Below are positions 6,286 to 15,325 of a stretch of DNA of 24,872 nt, in pieces. A model generated the notes under the pieces. That model did not search any database. It saw only the letters and a list, made by a program, of their open reading frames with translations, and was not told the DNA's origin. The first letter of the stretch is position 1; each line of letters starts with the position of its first letter. A program made the position numbers and the translations under genes. The stretch comes from an uncultured Planctomycetaceae bacterium. Its GTDB lineage: Bacteria > Planctomycetota > Planctomycetia > Pirellulales > Pirellulaceae. The DNA lies in NCBI GenBank assembly GCA_937967665.1, contig CALBSZ010000563.1, forward strand, positions 1 to 24,872. Direction: 5' to 3'.

Positions 6286-9057
6286 ATGCCACGCCAAATA
6301 GTTTTCGGATTCCTGCTTGTCGTGACGTCCTGTGTTTTGGGGGCGGAGCGTCCGGAGCTGGCATGGAATGCGCGGCCGTTGCCGGCGTTGCCGGATGCGT
6401 TTGGTTTTGGCGGCCCGATCGTGGGAACTCATAACGGTGTGCTGGTCGTCGCGGGGGGCGCCAATTTCCCGAACGGCCCGCCCTGGCCTGTGGGCGACCA
6501 GGCGGCGGGCGACAAAGTCTGGCACGATCGGATCTTCGTGTTGGAGCCCGGGGCAGGGGAGTGGCTGGAAGCCGGCAAGCTGCCCCAGCCCCGCGCATAC
6601 GCAGCCTGCGTCACGACGTCTGCCGGAATCTATGTTCTGGGGGGCGAGACATTTGGTACTCGACAGGATTCCGAGCCGACCAATTACCCGCTGGCGGATG
6701 TGCTGCTGTTGAAATGGAATGCGGTAGAACGCACCGTCGAAATCACCGAGGACGCCTTGCCGCCGCTGCCGCGCGCCTGCGACTACCACGCGGCCGCCAT
6801 GATCGGCAGTGTGATCTATGTCACGGCTTCGCATACGTTGGACGAAACCAGCGATCGCCTGGATAATCCCTCGTTCTGGGCGCTCGATCTGAAACGTGTC
6901 GCGCCCCTTTGGAATGGGCTGGAAATCTGGCCGGGTCCCGCGCGGCGCAAAATGGCGCTCGTCGCGCAGCATTCCGGCGCGGACGACAAGTTTGACAACC
7001 CGACGTGCCTGTACATGATCAGCGGCGAAACTTGGGTGAACGGACCCGATGGCCAGCCCGACCTGTCGAAGTTCATCCACTTTACCGACGCGTACCGATA
7101 TAGCCCGCAGCGCAAGCAGTGGAAGCGAATCGCCGACCTGCCCGAATTGCCGGACCGTCGCGAGATCAATCTGGAGGGTTATGGGTTCGACGAGCAGCGT
7201 CGCGCCTGGCGGCCTCGCGCGGACGGGGAGGCGCAGCGCCAATACGATGTGAACGAATTGTATCGGGGTGAACGCTGGCCCGCGGCGGCGGCGCCGGCCA
7301 TTGACGTGGGGCAATCGCACATCCTTGTGTTCAGCGGAGCCACCGGTCGTTACGTGACGATGGACGTTGCTGACCGGCCGCTCTTTCCCCGCGATGTGCT
7401 CGCCTATCACACGATCACCGACACCTGGATCCACGCCGGCGACATGCCCGCCGGTGTGGTGACGACGAGTGCCGTGCATTGGGATGGACGCATTGTCATT
7501 CCCAGCGGCGAGATCCGGCCGGGCGTGCGAACGCCGCAAGTTCAGTCCCTGGTCGTCTCGCAGCCAGCGCAAGGTTTCGAGGGACTCAATATGATCGTCG
7601 TCGGCGCGTACCTGGCGCTGCTGGCTGGCATGGGGGTCTCCTTTTCGAAACGCGACAACGGCGTTGACGATTTCTTTCTGGCGGGGAGACGGATTCCCTG
7701 GTGGGCTGCCGGGATCAGCATCTACGCAACGCAATTGAGTGCCATTACGTTTGTCTCGCTGCCGGCCGTGCCGTATGTGACCAATTGGCTTGTCTATCCG
7801 GGGCAGTGGACCATCTTCCTGATGGCGCCGGTCGTGGTGTTTCTGTATCTGCCGTTTTTTCGTCACCTGAATGTCACGACGGCGTACGAGTACCTGGAAC
7901 GTCGTTTCAACATCGCAGTTCGCCTGTTTGGCAGTGCGTCTTTTATTGTCTTTCAGTTCGCGCGGATGGGCGTCGTCGTCTATGTTCCCGCGCTGGCACT
8001 GGCCGCCGTGACTGGCATGGATATTTATTTGTGCATTCTATTGATGGGCGTACTCTCCACGCTCTACACGGTTCTCGGTGGCATGGAAGCAGTGATCTGG
8101 ACCGACGTCATTCAAGTCGGCGTTCTGTGGGGTGGGATGCTGCTGGCGCTCGGGATCATCGTTGCGGATGTTGGTGGCATCGGTGACGTGGTGCAGGTTG
8201 CACGGCAGGGCAGCAAACTGACGATGTTCAATTGGGACTGGCATACGGCCGAGATGGCGACGTGGCTGATCCTGATCGGTAACTTCGCTTTGCAGTTCGC
8301 CCCTTACACGACGGATCAGGCGGTCATTCAGCGATACATGACGACGAAGGACGAAAAGGCCGCCGCCCGCAGCGTCTGGCTTAACGGCGTGTTAACGATT
8401 CCCTTTGCGCTGCTGTTTTTCCTGCTCGGTACCGCATTGTACGTCTTCTATAAAGCCCATCCCGATATGCTGACGGTCGGCATGGAGAACGACAAGATCT
8501 TTCCGCACTTCGTGGCACAGAATCTACCCCCGGGTATCTCGGGACTGGTTGTCGCCGGAGTCTTCGCCGCGTCCATGTCGAGTCTGGACAGCAGCATGCA
8601 CAGTGTGGCGACGGCGGTGACTACTGATTTGTTGCGGCGTTTTCGAACGCCCGCGTCAGACGCATCACTCCTCCGCACGGCGCGCTGGCTGACCTTTGTG
8701 GTCGGCACCATCGGCACGGCGACGGCTTTGGTGATGGCGACTTACGATATCAAATCGCTACTCTTCTTTTTCCAGAAGCTGCTCGGCCTGATCAGCAGCG
8801 GACTGGTGGGCGTGTTTATTCTGGGCATGTTCACGCGACGTGCAACGACCATCGGCGTCCTCGTCGGCGTACTGGTCAGTTTTGGCGTCTTGGCGTACGT
8901 CTCCCTCGCCACCCGCGTTCATTTCTACCTGTACGCGGTGATCGGTATTGTGACTGCCGTTGCGGTCGGCTCCGTCGCCAGCATGTTGACCCCCGCGCCC
9001 AGCGCGGCCGGTTTGGCCGGCTTGACGTGGTGGACCCGAGGGGAAAAAGTACAGTGA
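6286..9057 (+). CDS. Fusion of a Kelch-type mutarotase (NanM-like) and a sodium/solute symporter
   Basis: This 923-residue protein joins two modules. Residues 1-19 form a signal peptide. Residues about 25-425 are a Kelch beta-propeller of the cyclically permuted mutarotase/N-acetylneuraminate epimerase family, with motifs VVAGGANFPNGPPWP, KVWHDRIFVLE, YVLGGETFG, YMISGETW and VFSGATGRY. Residues 436-923 are a full-length SSS (SLC5-type) symporter with the signature FFLAGRRIPWWAAGISIYAT from residue 463 and about 13 hydrophobic segments. The signal peptide puts the propeller in the periplasm, next to the outer mouth of the transporter. The implied job is to convert a sugar acid or amino sugar to the importable anomer and take it up with Na+. 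Sialic acid is a reasonable but unproven substrate. No frameshift or stop separates the halves. Confidence 0.93.
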   Translation: MPRQIVFGFLLVVTSCVLGAERPELAWNARPLPALPDAFGFGGPIVGTHNGVLVVAGGANFPNGPPWPVGDQAAGDKVWHDRIFVLEPGAGEWLEAGKLPQPRAYAACVTTSAGIYVLGGETFGTRQDSEPTNYPLADVLLLKWNAVERTVEITEDALPPLPRACDYHAAAMIGSVIYVTASHTLDETSDRLDNPSFWALDLKRVAPLWNGLEIWPGPARRKMALVAQHSGADDKFDNPTCLYMISGETWVNGPDGQPDLSKFIHFTDAYRYSPQRKQWKRIADLPELPDRREINLEGYGFDEQRRAWRPRADGEAQRQYDVNELYRGERWPAAAAPAIDVGQSHILVFSGATGRYVTMDVADRPLFPRDVLAYHTITDTWIHAGDMPAGVVTTSAVHWDGRIVIPSGEIRPGVRTPQVQSLVVSQPAQGFEGLNMIVVGAYLALLAGMGVSFSKRDNGVDDFFLAGRRIPWWAAGISIYATQLSAITFVSLPAVPYVTNWLVYPGQWTIFLMAPVVVFLYLPFFRHLNVTTAYEYLERRFNIAVRLFGSASFIVFQFARMGVVVYVPALALAAVTGMDIYLCILLMGVLSTLYTVLGGMEAVIWTDVIQVGVLWGGMLLALGIIVADVGGIGDVVQVARQGSKLTMFNWDWHTAEMATWLILIGNFALQFAPYTTDQAVIQRYMTTKDEKAAARSVWLNGVLTIPFALLFFLLGTALYVFYKAHPDMLTVGMENDKIFPHFVAQNLPPGISGLVVAGVFAASMSSLDSSMHSVATAVTTDLLRRFRTPASDASLLRTARWLTFVVGTIGTATALVMATYDIKSLLFFFQKLLGLISSGLVGVFILGMFTRRATTIGVLVGVLVSFGVLAYVSLATRVHFYLYAVIGIVTAVAVGSVASMLTPAPSAAGLAGLTWWTRGEKVQ

Positions 9058-9115
9058 TGCTGAATTCATTCCGCCGGAGCAAGCCGGCAAACCTTGAGAG
9101 GACCAGCAAATAACC

Positions 9116-10009
9116 ATGCCAGCGACTCACGGAGATCTGTCCACGATTCACCAACTCGTCGGTACGGCATTCTCGCGTGTGATGGATACCGAGCCCGTGC
9201 AATTGACGCGCGAGCAGGTCGAGTTCTATCATGAGTATGGTTACCTGCAGGGTGTGCGCGTGTTGACGGCCGAGCAAGTGGAATTGCTGCGCGGTGAATT
9301 GGCGGCGTTTTTCGATCCCCAGCATGCGGGCAGCGAGTATTGGTACGAGTACCACACAAACGAATCGGCCGATCCGAATACGGTCCTGTTTCACGCGCTC
9401 GGTGCCTGGCGCATCGCGCCTGGTTTTCACGACTTGCTTTGGAATCCAGCGTTCACCGTTCCCGCCAGCCAGCTGCTGGATGGACCGGTCCGTTTCTGGC
9501 ACGACCAGCTGTTCTGCAAGCCGGCTCGGCACGGAGGTGTTGTGGCGTGGCATCAAGACTATTCCTATTGGACGCGGACGCGACCGATGGCACATCTGAC
9601 GTGCTGGATCGGACTGGACGACAGTTCCGTTGACAACGGCTGCCTGCATTACGTCCCCGGCAGCCATCGTTGGGATCTGCTGCCGATTACAGGCCTGGCC
9701 GGAGACATGGAGGCGATCAAGCAGGTGTTGTCCGACGAGCAATGGGGGCAATTCAACGAGCCGGTGGCCATTGAGCTGCGGGCGGGTGAATGCTCCTTTC
9801 ATCATCCGCTGATGGTGCACGGTTCGTTCGCCAACCGGACGGATCGTCCTCGGCGCGCGACCGTGTTGAACGTGGTTCGTGACGGGGTCTGTTCCGCAAC
9901 CGATGATCTACTGTTGGATGGGACGGAAGTGATTCCCGCGGGTCAGCCTTTGAGCGGACAGTTTTTCCCGTTGCTGTATTCGCCCGATGGACCGGCTTGC
10001 GTTGAATAG
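9116..10009 (+). CDS. Phytanoyl-CoA dioxygenase (PhyH) family Fe(II)/2-oxoglutarate oxygenase
   Basis: This 297-residue cytoplasmic protein has the double-stranded beta-helix pattern of PhyH-type oxygenases. The iron ligands would be H146 and D148 in WHQDYSYW and the distal H235 in HHPLMVHGS; an arginine soon after (R241 or R245) is placed to hold 2-oxoglutarate. NGCLHYVPGSHRWD is a conserved family block. Members hydroxylate diverse small molecules, so the substrate is open. The start ATG 9116 follows GAGAGGA (9096-9102) by 13 nt; an alternative ATG at 9182 keeps all catalytic residues. It lies 58 bp after the symporter gene on the same strand and may be co-transcribed, which would fit modification of an imported compound. 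Confidence 0.88.
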   Translation: MPATHGDLSTIHQLVGTAFSRVMDTEPVQLTREQVEFYHEYGYLQGVRVLTAEQVELLRGELAAFFDPQHAGSEYWYEYHTNESADPNTVLFHALGAWRIAPGFHDLLWNPAFTVPASQLLDGPVRFWHDQLFCKPARHGGVVAWHQDYSYWTRTRPMAHLTCWIGLDDSSVDNGCLHYVPGSHRWDLLPITGLAGDMEAIKQVLSDEQWGQFNEPVAIELRAGECSFHHPLMVHGSFANRTDRPRRATVLNVVRDGVCSATDDLLLDGTEVIPAGQPLSGQFFPLLYSPDGPACVE

Positions 10010-10074
10010 CGTGATTTGAATCCTGAATCGATCGGCTTCACGCGCTGTCGGTCAACCTTGTTCCTGGAGTAGGC

Positions 10075-11106
10075 GTGGATCGTACGAAAGGTTTGCAGGT
10101 GATGCATCGCAGGCGCTCGGATTTGCGCGGCCAGCGCGTTGCTGCCGGTTTCACGTTGGTGGAACTATTGGTCGTAATTGCCATTATCGGAGTCTTGGTG
10201 GCGTTGTTGCTGCCGGCCGTGCAGGCGGCTCGCGAATCAGCGCGGCGAACCGAGTGCGCCAACAACCTCAAGCAGATCGGCTTGGCGCTGCAGCACTACG
10301 TTGATGCTCACAAGGCATTGCCGCCGGGAGGCCTGACGCTGGCTAATGGCGGCTACGGGCATTCGTGGTGGATTCGAATCCTTCCCTACACGGAGAAGTC
10401 AGACATTTACGATTCCTGGGATCAAACCGGCGTCCTGGCGGCCAACAAACGGAGTACGGGTTGGCTGTCACGCAATTTCGGCGGCGGCAACGAGCACAAT
10501 CGCCAGTTGCTGTACGACGTGGATATCAAGATCATGCGGTGCCCATCAAGCACCTTGCCAAAGAAAGCGCTGACCGACGCGCTGCACGACGCTCATGTCG
10601 TGTCGCCGAATTACACCGGCATTTCTGGCGCCACCGATCATCAGTCGGCGCGTGACAAGAGCACGAGCGGCGGGGCGGCAGGGCGGATCAGTTGGGGCGG
10701 GACGCTGGTGGAGGGCGCCGCGATCCGCTTTAGTGATATCATCGATGGGACGACCAACACCATGATTGTTGCCGAGCAGTCGGGCTGGTGTCGCGATGTC
10801 AACGGTAACCGGAAGGTCTGTGGTTCGGACTGTTATCACGGGTTTCCGATGGGGCCAGGCAGGGACGGCTGGGAACGTCACTTCAACATGACCTGTGTCA
10901 TTCATCGAATCAACGAGCGTTCCTGGAATGCGCTGGGAGTGCAGGGGAATTGCGGTCCCAACACGCCGCTCACGTCGGAGCATCCCGGAGGGATCCAGGT
11001 CGTCACCGTGGATGGCGGGGTTCATTTCTTCGACGAGAACATGAAGACATCCGTGCTTTACAACCTTGCCAATCGCGATGACGGCAATACCGAGGTCAGT
11101 TGGTAA
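10075..11106 (+). CDS. DUF1559 protein with prepilin-type N-terminus and H-x9-DG motif
   Basis: This 343-residue protein belongs to the large planctomycete DUF1559 family. A type IV prepilin signal follows a short basic leader: cleavage is expected between G25 and F26 of FTLVELLVVIAIIGVLVALL, with E30 at the conserved +5 position. The C-terminal H-x9-DG motif is present (H303, D313-G314). The start GTG 10075 is supported by GGAG at 10066-10069, 5 nt upstream; ATG 10102 is the alternative. Members are thought to form or associate with pseudopilin-like surface structures, but their function is not settled. The stop overlaps the ATG of the next gene (TAATG), showing translational coupling with the lipoprotein. 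Confidence 0.93.
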   Translation: MDRTKGLQVMHRRRSDLRGQRVAAGFTLVELLVVIAIIGVLVALLLPAVQAARESARRTECANNLKQIGLALQHYVDAHKALPPGGLTLANGGYGHSWWIRILPYTEKSDIYDSWDQTGVLAANKRSTGWLSRNFGGGNEHNRQLLYDVDIKIMRCPSSTLPKKALTDALHDAHVVSPNYTGISGATDHQSARDKSTSGGAAGRISWGGTLVEGAAIRFSDIIDGTTNTMIVAEQSGWCRDVNGNRKVCGSDCYHGFPMGPGRDGWERHFNMTCVIHRINERSWNALGVQGNCGPNTPLTSEHPGGIQVVTVDGGVHFFDENMKTSVLYNLANRDDGNTEVSW

Positions 11107-11531
11107 TGAAACGTTTGCGAACACCGTGCCTGCGCCTGATCGTGCTTCTGGAAATGGTCGTCGTGTCTGGTTGTCAGCCGGGAGAACTTCAAGGCGAGTT
11201 GACCGGACGTGTCACGCTCAATGGCGAACCGGTATCGCAGGGCTACGTGATCTTTCGCAACTATGCGAAAGGAGTGCACATGATGGCGGAGATCGGAGCC
11301 GACGGCACGTACCGAGCTTCCACGGCCAACGGTTACGGACTGCCGTTGGGCGAGTACCAGGTGTACGTCAGCCCGCCCGTTCCTGACGTTCCCTTCGGCC
11401 CCGCCATGGCTCCTCCCGATCGCACGCAGGTCGCCATGTTTCCCAAAAAATACCAACAGCCCGAAACGAGCGAATTGTCGATCACCATCCGCGAGGGCGA
11501 CAATCGCCTCGACATTGCCATGGTCCGCTAG
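11106..11531 (+). CDS. Small lipoprotein coupled to the DUF1559 gene
   Basis: This 141-residue protein has a lipoprotein signal peptide ending in the lipobox VSGC, so C23 would be lipidated after cleavage. The mature part opens with LTGRVTLNGEPVSQGYVIFRN, the beta-sandwich start typical of carboxypeptidase-regulatory-like (transthyretin-like) domains found beside DUF1559 genes. The rest (GLPLGEYQVYVSPP, then SELSITIREGDNRLDIAM) fits the same fold. The ATG begins on the last base of the preceding stop. The two products probably act together at the cell envelope, but no activity is known. Confidence 0.88.
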   Translation: MKRLRTPCLRLIVLLEMVVVSGCQPGELQGELTGRVTLNGEPVSQGYVIFRNYAKGVHMMAEIGADGTYRASTANGYGLPLGEYQVYVSPPVPDVPFGPAMAPPDRTQVAMFPKKYQQPETSELSITIREGDNRLDIAMVR

Positions 11532-11800
11532 CGACGTGCGACATTGGAACTTCCGTCGGGGTGGTGGCTGTCGTTTTTTTCGGACATACAATGGCACTTG
11601 GGACGATGTCCGGATCCGTGACATATTGAGCCGAACGGCGCTAGCCGCGGGTATGTTACTCGCAAGAACCGGCGTCTAGCGTGGAGCCGCTCACACGAAT
11701 TCCAGTTCCCGGCCAGACTCCTAGGTCGTAAGCTAGGATCCCTGTTTGAAAATTCGGTGCGTAGTGTTAGATTGGTGAGGCTATCAAACCATGCAAGCGA
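11532..11800. other. Gene-free stretch with one inverted repeat and a putative promoter
   Basis: No frame here looks coding. A T8 run (11573-11580) is followed by the inverted pair cggacat (11581-11587) and atgtccg (11606-11612) with an 18-nt loop. The T-run is on the wrong side for a + strand intrinsic terminator. The right end carries a possible promoter at 11746-11773. Confidence 0.6.
11746..11773 (+). promoter_or_regulatory. Possible sigma-70-like promoter for the SNF2 gene region
   Basis: A -35-like TTGAAA (11746-11751, 5 of 6 consensus bases) is separated by 16 bp from TAGATT (11768-11773, 4 of 6), which has an extended -10 TG at 11765-11766. Transcription would start near 11780, upstream of the candidate small ORF. 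The match is moderate. Confidence 0.35.
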
Positions 11801-11953
11801 TTGGAGCATCCGGAACCGGGGGAATGGCGCGGGCTTTTCCAGGCTGACGACTCCAATCCGCGGAAGCCACTCAAGATTGACAGCATTGGCAAGCCTGATT
11901 TATGCCGCCAGGAATGGAAGCTGGAGTGGATGGTGACAAAGGAGTGTGAATGA
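11801..11953 (+). CDS. Candidate small hydrophilic protein, translationally coupled to the SNF2 helicase
   Basis: This frame is open from just after a TAG at 11768-11770 to a TGA at 11951-11953. From TTG 11801 it encodes 50 residues: MEHPEPGEWRGLFQADDSNP, then a Lys/Pro/Asp-rich middle and an ending with RQEWKLEWMVTKECE. It has no membrane segment or signal, and four tryptophans including the first GEW. Codon wobble bases are mostly G or C, as in real genes here. The stop overlaps the helicase start as ATGATG, the usual geometry of translational coupling, and the helicase ribosome site lies inside this frame. No ATG or GTG is in a suitable place and no Shine-Dalgarno sequence precedes the TTG, so the start is uncertain. 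ATT 11771 would give 60 residues. The family is not recognised. Confidence 0.4.
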   Translation: MEHPEPGEWRGLFQADDSNPRKPLKIDSIGKPDLCRQEWKLEWMVTKECE

Positions 11954-14900
11954 TGAAACACCGTCAAAGCAGTTCGGGTCGGGAAGACCTTTTTGCCGGG
12001 TTCAGTGATCTGTTCGATGACGATTCTGAATTCGAATATCATGAGGACGAATTAGCTTGCACAAGTGGTGGTGGCGACGATGTCGACGTCTACGCTTGGA
12101 TCGAGGGATTGCAGTACCTGAAGGGTCTGCATTCGCGGTCCATTCAGCGTCAGGCAAGGAAACTGCGCTGCACCTTCGAGGTGACCAACGTCGCCCCCGA
12201 CGGCAGTGTGGAAGGAATATGTTGCGTCGGTTCAAACAAGTTCGAACTGGACGTCGAGGTTGATTGCGACGGCGTTGGCGTCGGCGGGGGCTGTGCCTGC
12301 AGTCAGTCCAGGAACAGTTCGCCGTGCCAGCATACCTACCGGTTCGTCAAGTACTTGCTGGCAGAATTGGGCGATCCGCAATCCAAGCTGCGGGCGCGCT
12401 TCGAACGTACAACAACGCCAGCAGAACCGGCGCTCGTCAATGTAACTCCCGTGCTCGCCGAGCTTGATCACTACCTTTCGTCGCGCCCCAGGTTTGAAGT
12501 CGAAGCGGAGGAAGAGCTCCCCGTTTTTCGTCTCGTGTGGAATCTCATCCGTAAGGACAAGGGGCTTGAATTGATTCCACTCAAGCAGCGCATGAAGAAG
12601 CGAGGGAATGACTGGACCAAAGGGCAGCGGGTCTCCCTGGACCGGCTACGCAGCTCGCCGGAACTGATCACCGCGCCGGCCGATGCGGAAGTCGTGGCGG
12701 CGATACGCCAGGTCTCCACGTCGCCATACGGATACAGTTACGGTTACAGGACCGAATTCGTGTTTGACATGATCGCGGCTTTGGAGGGGCTGGCGGGCCA
12801 TGACCGGGTGCTGCTTAACGAAAAGCCGTTGCAGGTGCGGCGGATTCCGTTTGGAATTCGCCTCGTCGAATTATCCGAGGGCCTGAGATTGATGCTGGCA
12901 ATTCCCCAGGAGCCCGGCGAACCCTATATGGTGTTTGTTTACGCCAACGGCCTCGTTGCAATTAGCGAGGAAAAACAGAAACTGTTTGTCTGCCCGTGTG
13001 ATGAAGGGCAAGTGGAACTCACCCGTTCACTCATTTTCGCAGACGTCACATTCCCCCGCGAACGCCTGGACGAACTGCAGCAGCGCTTGGATCAAATCGG
13101 TCAGACGACGCCGGTAGAATTGCCCGAATCGCTGGCCGGTCCGCTGGTCAACGAAGAGACAACTCCGGTCGTGCTGCTGCGTTCGCGCCAGGGTGGATTC
13201 CTGGAATGCGGCATGCGCGTCAGGGATTCAACGGGACGCATGTTCTTGCCCGGAACGGGAGCCTTGGTCTTTTCGCACGAAAGCGAACAGCAACCCGTGC
13301 AATGCCGGCGCGACGCGGATTTTGAAATCTCGAGGGCTCGTCGCATCGAACGCGAGTTGAATCTTGATCGCACTCACGCCGTGTCGCCGTGGAATTGGCG
13401 AATTCTGGATTTCGAGCAATCATTGGCGCTGCTGGAAGATATGGAGACGAAAGCGGCAACACTGGGTGTCGATGTCGTCTGGGATCCCCATTCCGTACAG
13501 CATTTTCGCATCCTCGGATCGGTGACGGCGAAGGGCTTGCGCGTTCAAATCTCGAAAAAGCGCGACTGGTTTGGACTTGGCGGCACGTGCCAGGTAGGCG
13601 AGCGGGAATTCCAGTTGGCGGATTTGCTGAACGGGATTCAGAGTGAGCCGGCTGACGGTTTCATGGAAATTCAGCCCGGTCAGTGGGCCCGCATTACTGC
13701 CGCGTTGCGTCGGAAATTGCAGCAACTTCGCGATGCGTCGCACGCGAACCGCAAACAGCTGCAGATCAGCGAGACGGCCGCGCCGATCGTGCAGGAGCTC
13801 ATGGAATCGCAAATTGACTTTGAGTCGCCGAAGTCCTGGCGAGATTGCCTGACTCGCCTGGACAAGTCCATGCAGCTCGATCCGACGCCCCCCGCGTCAT
13901 TTCAAGGAACGCTGCGCGGCTACCAGCTGGACGGTTATCGGTGGTTGCGTCGTTTGGCCGAATGGGGAGTCGGCGGTTGTCTGGCCGACGATATGGGGCT
14001 GGGCAAAACGATCCAGGCCTTAGCCGTACTCATCGACCGCGCGTCCGTGGGGCCGACGCTGGTAATTGCCCCCACGTCTGTAGGTTTCAATTGGGTACGC
14101 GAATGCGAGCGTTTTGCCCCGGACCTGAAGCCGCATTTGTACCGCGAAACGGATCGCGCCGCATTTGTGGGACAGGTTGGCCCGGGCGACTTGGTCGTCT
14201 GCAGTTACGGTTTGGCGCTGCGCGACGCGGAGGCGCTGAGCAACGTGAAATGGGGGACGCTGCTGTTGGACGAAGCGCAATTCGTCAAGAACAGTCAGAC
14301 GAAAACGTCGCAAGCGATCCGGGGGTTGCAAGCTGATTGGAAGCTGGCCTTGACCGGCACGCCGATGGAGAATCACTTGGGGGAATTGTGGAGCATCTTC
14401 CGCAACGTGTCGCCCGGTCTGTTTGGAAGTTGGGACAACTTTAGAAAGCAGTTTGCCACTCCGATCGAAAAGAACCATGACGAGGAACGCCGCCAGGCTT
14501 TGTCTCGCGTCATCCGTCCGTTCGTGTTGCGTCGCACCAAGTCGGAAGTGCTCCAGGAATTGCCCGAACGGACGCAGATGAACTTATACGTCGAACTAAG
14601 TGACCAGGAACGCCGGCGATACGATGAAATGCGATTGGCCGCGCTGGGAGAAGTCGATCAGATTGTGGGCGCTCCGGAAACGAACGATTCTCGATTCCGG
14701 ATTTTGGCTATGCTCACGCGTTTGCGCCAGCTGGCTTGCCACGTCGGTCTGGTCGATGAATCGTGGGAGGGAACTTCGTCGAAGCTGGCATTGTTGGTGG
14801 AAACGCTCGAGGAACTGCGCGAAGAAGGGCATCGCACACTCGTCTTCAGCCAGTTCACGTCGTATCTCGCGCTGATACGTCAGGCGCTGGACGCGGCTGG

Positions 14901-15294
14901 GATCTCGTATCAATACCTCGACGGGGCAACTCCCGCTAAGACGCGGCAGGAACGCGTCGACGCGTTTCAAAATGGCGAAGCGGACGCCTTCCTGATCTCG
15001 CTGAAGGCAGGCGGTACCGGCTTGAATCTGACGGCCGCGGACTATGTGATTCACATGGACCCGTGGTGGAACCCGGCGGTCGAGGATCAGGCCACCGACC
15101 GCGCTCATCGGATTGGACAGACTCGTCCCGTCATGGTGTATCGGATCGTGGCCCGCGGCACGATCGAAGAGCAGATTTTGGACCTGCACGGCGACAAACG
15201 GGACCTCGTCGCCGGCGTCATGGACGGCACGCAATCCGCCGGGCGACTTGCCACCGACGAGCTGATTGCACTGATCCGCGGCGTCACGCTGTAG
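11950..15294 (+). CDS. SNF2-family DNA-dependent ATPase/helicase with SWIM zinc finger
   Basis: This 1114-residue protein has an acidic N-terminus (DDDSEFEYHEDELA), a SWIM zinc finger with C115, C117, C126 and H128 (CxC...CxH), a long middle region of about 500 residues, and a C-terminal SNF2 ATPase. Walker A is DDMGLGKT with K686, the Walker B box is DEAQ at 774-777, SALTGTPMEN-type motif III is present as ALTGTPMENHLGELWSIF, and motif VI is DRAHRIGQTRPVMVYR from D1050. Such enzymes translocate on duplex DNA and remodel bound proteins such as RNA polymerase; SWIM domains bind nucleic acid or protein. The AAAGGAG site at 11938-11944 could serve ATG 11950 or ATG 11953. The protein is a stand-alone bacterial Swi2/Snf2 enzyme; no restriction or defence partner is beside it. 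Confidence 0.95.
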   Translation: MMKHRQSSSGREDLFAGFSDLFDDDSEFEYHEDELACTSGGGDDVDVYAWIEGLQYLKGLHSRSIQRQARKLRCTFEVTNVAPDGSVEGICCVGSNKFELDVEVDCDGVGVGGGCACSQSRNSSPCQHTYRFVKYLLAELGDPQSKLRARFERTTTPAEPALVNVTPVLAELDHYLSSRPRFEVEAEEELPVFRLVWNLIRKDKGLELIPLKQRMKKRGNDWTKGQRVSLDRLRSSPELITAPADAEVVAAIRQVSTSPYGYSYGYRTEFVFDMIAALEGLAGHDRVLLNEKPLQVRRIPFGIRLVELSEGLRLMLAIPQEPGEPYMVFVYANGLVAISEEKQKLFVCPCDEGQVELTRSLIFADVTFPRERLDELQQRLDQIGQTTPVELPESLAGPLVNEETTPVVLLRSRQGGFLECGMRVRDSTGRMFLPGTGALVFSHESEQQPVQCRRDADFEISRARRIERELNLDRTHAVSPWNWRILDFEQSLALLEDMETKAATLGVDVVWDPHSVQHFRILGSVTAKGLRVQISKKRDWFGLGGTCQVGEREFQLADLLNGIQSEPADGFMEIQPGQWARITAALRRKLQQLRDASHANRKQLQISETAAPIVQELMESQIDFESPKSWRDCLTRLDKSMQLDPTPPASFQGTLRGYQLDGYRWLRRLAEWGVGGCLADDMGLGKTIQALAVLIDRASVGPTLVIAPTSVGFNWVRECERFAPDLKPHLYRETDRAAFVGQVGPGDLVVCSYGLALRDAEALSNVKWGTLLLDEAQFVKNSQTKTSQAIRGLQADWKLALTGTPMENHLGELWSIFRNVSPGLFGSWDNFRKQFATPIEKNHDEERRQALSRVIRPFVLRRTKSEVLQELPERTQMNLYVELSDQERRRYDEMRLAALGEVDQIVGAPETNDSRFRILAMLTRLRQLACHVGLVDESWEGTSSKLALLVETLEELREEGHRTLVFSQFTSYLALIRQALDAAGISYQYLDGATPAKTRQERVDAFQNGEADAFLISLKAGGTGLNLTAADYVIHMDPWWNPAVEDQATDRAHRIGQTRPVMVYRIVARGTIEEQILDLHGDKRDLVAGVMDGTQSAGRLATDELIALIRGVTL

Positions 15295-15325
15295 TGGCAT
15301 TGCATTTCCCTTAATGCGATCAGGA

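Noticed and set aside
6235..7866. 543-codon open frame on the - strand
   Set aside because: It is antisense to the Kelch half of the fusion gene. Its His/Arg/Gln-rich translation is typical of the shadow of a GC-rich gene.
11573..11612. Intrinsic terminator after the lipoprotein gene
   Set aside because: The T-run precedes the hairpin rather than following it, and the 7-bp stem has an 18-nt loop.
15300..15319. Hairpin terminator after the SNF2 gene
   Set aside because: The stem (ttgcatt against aatgcga) is only about 6-7 bp and has no T-run.
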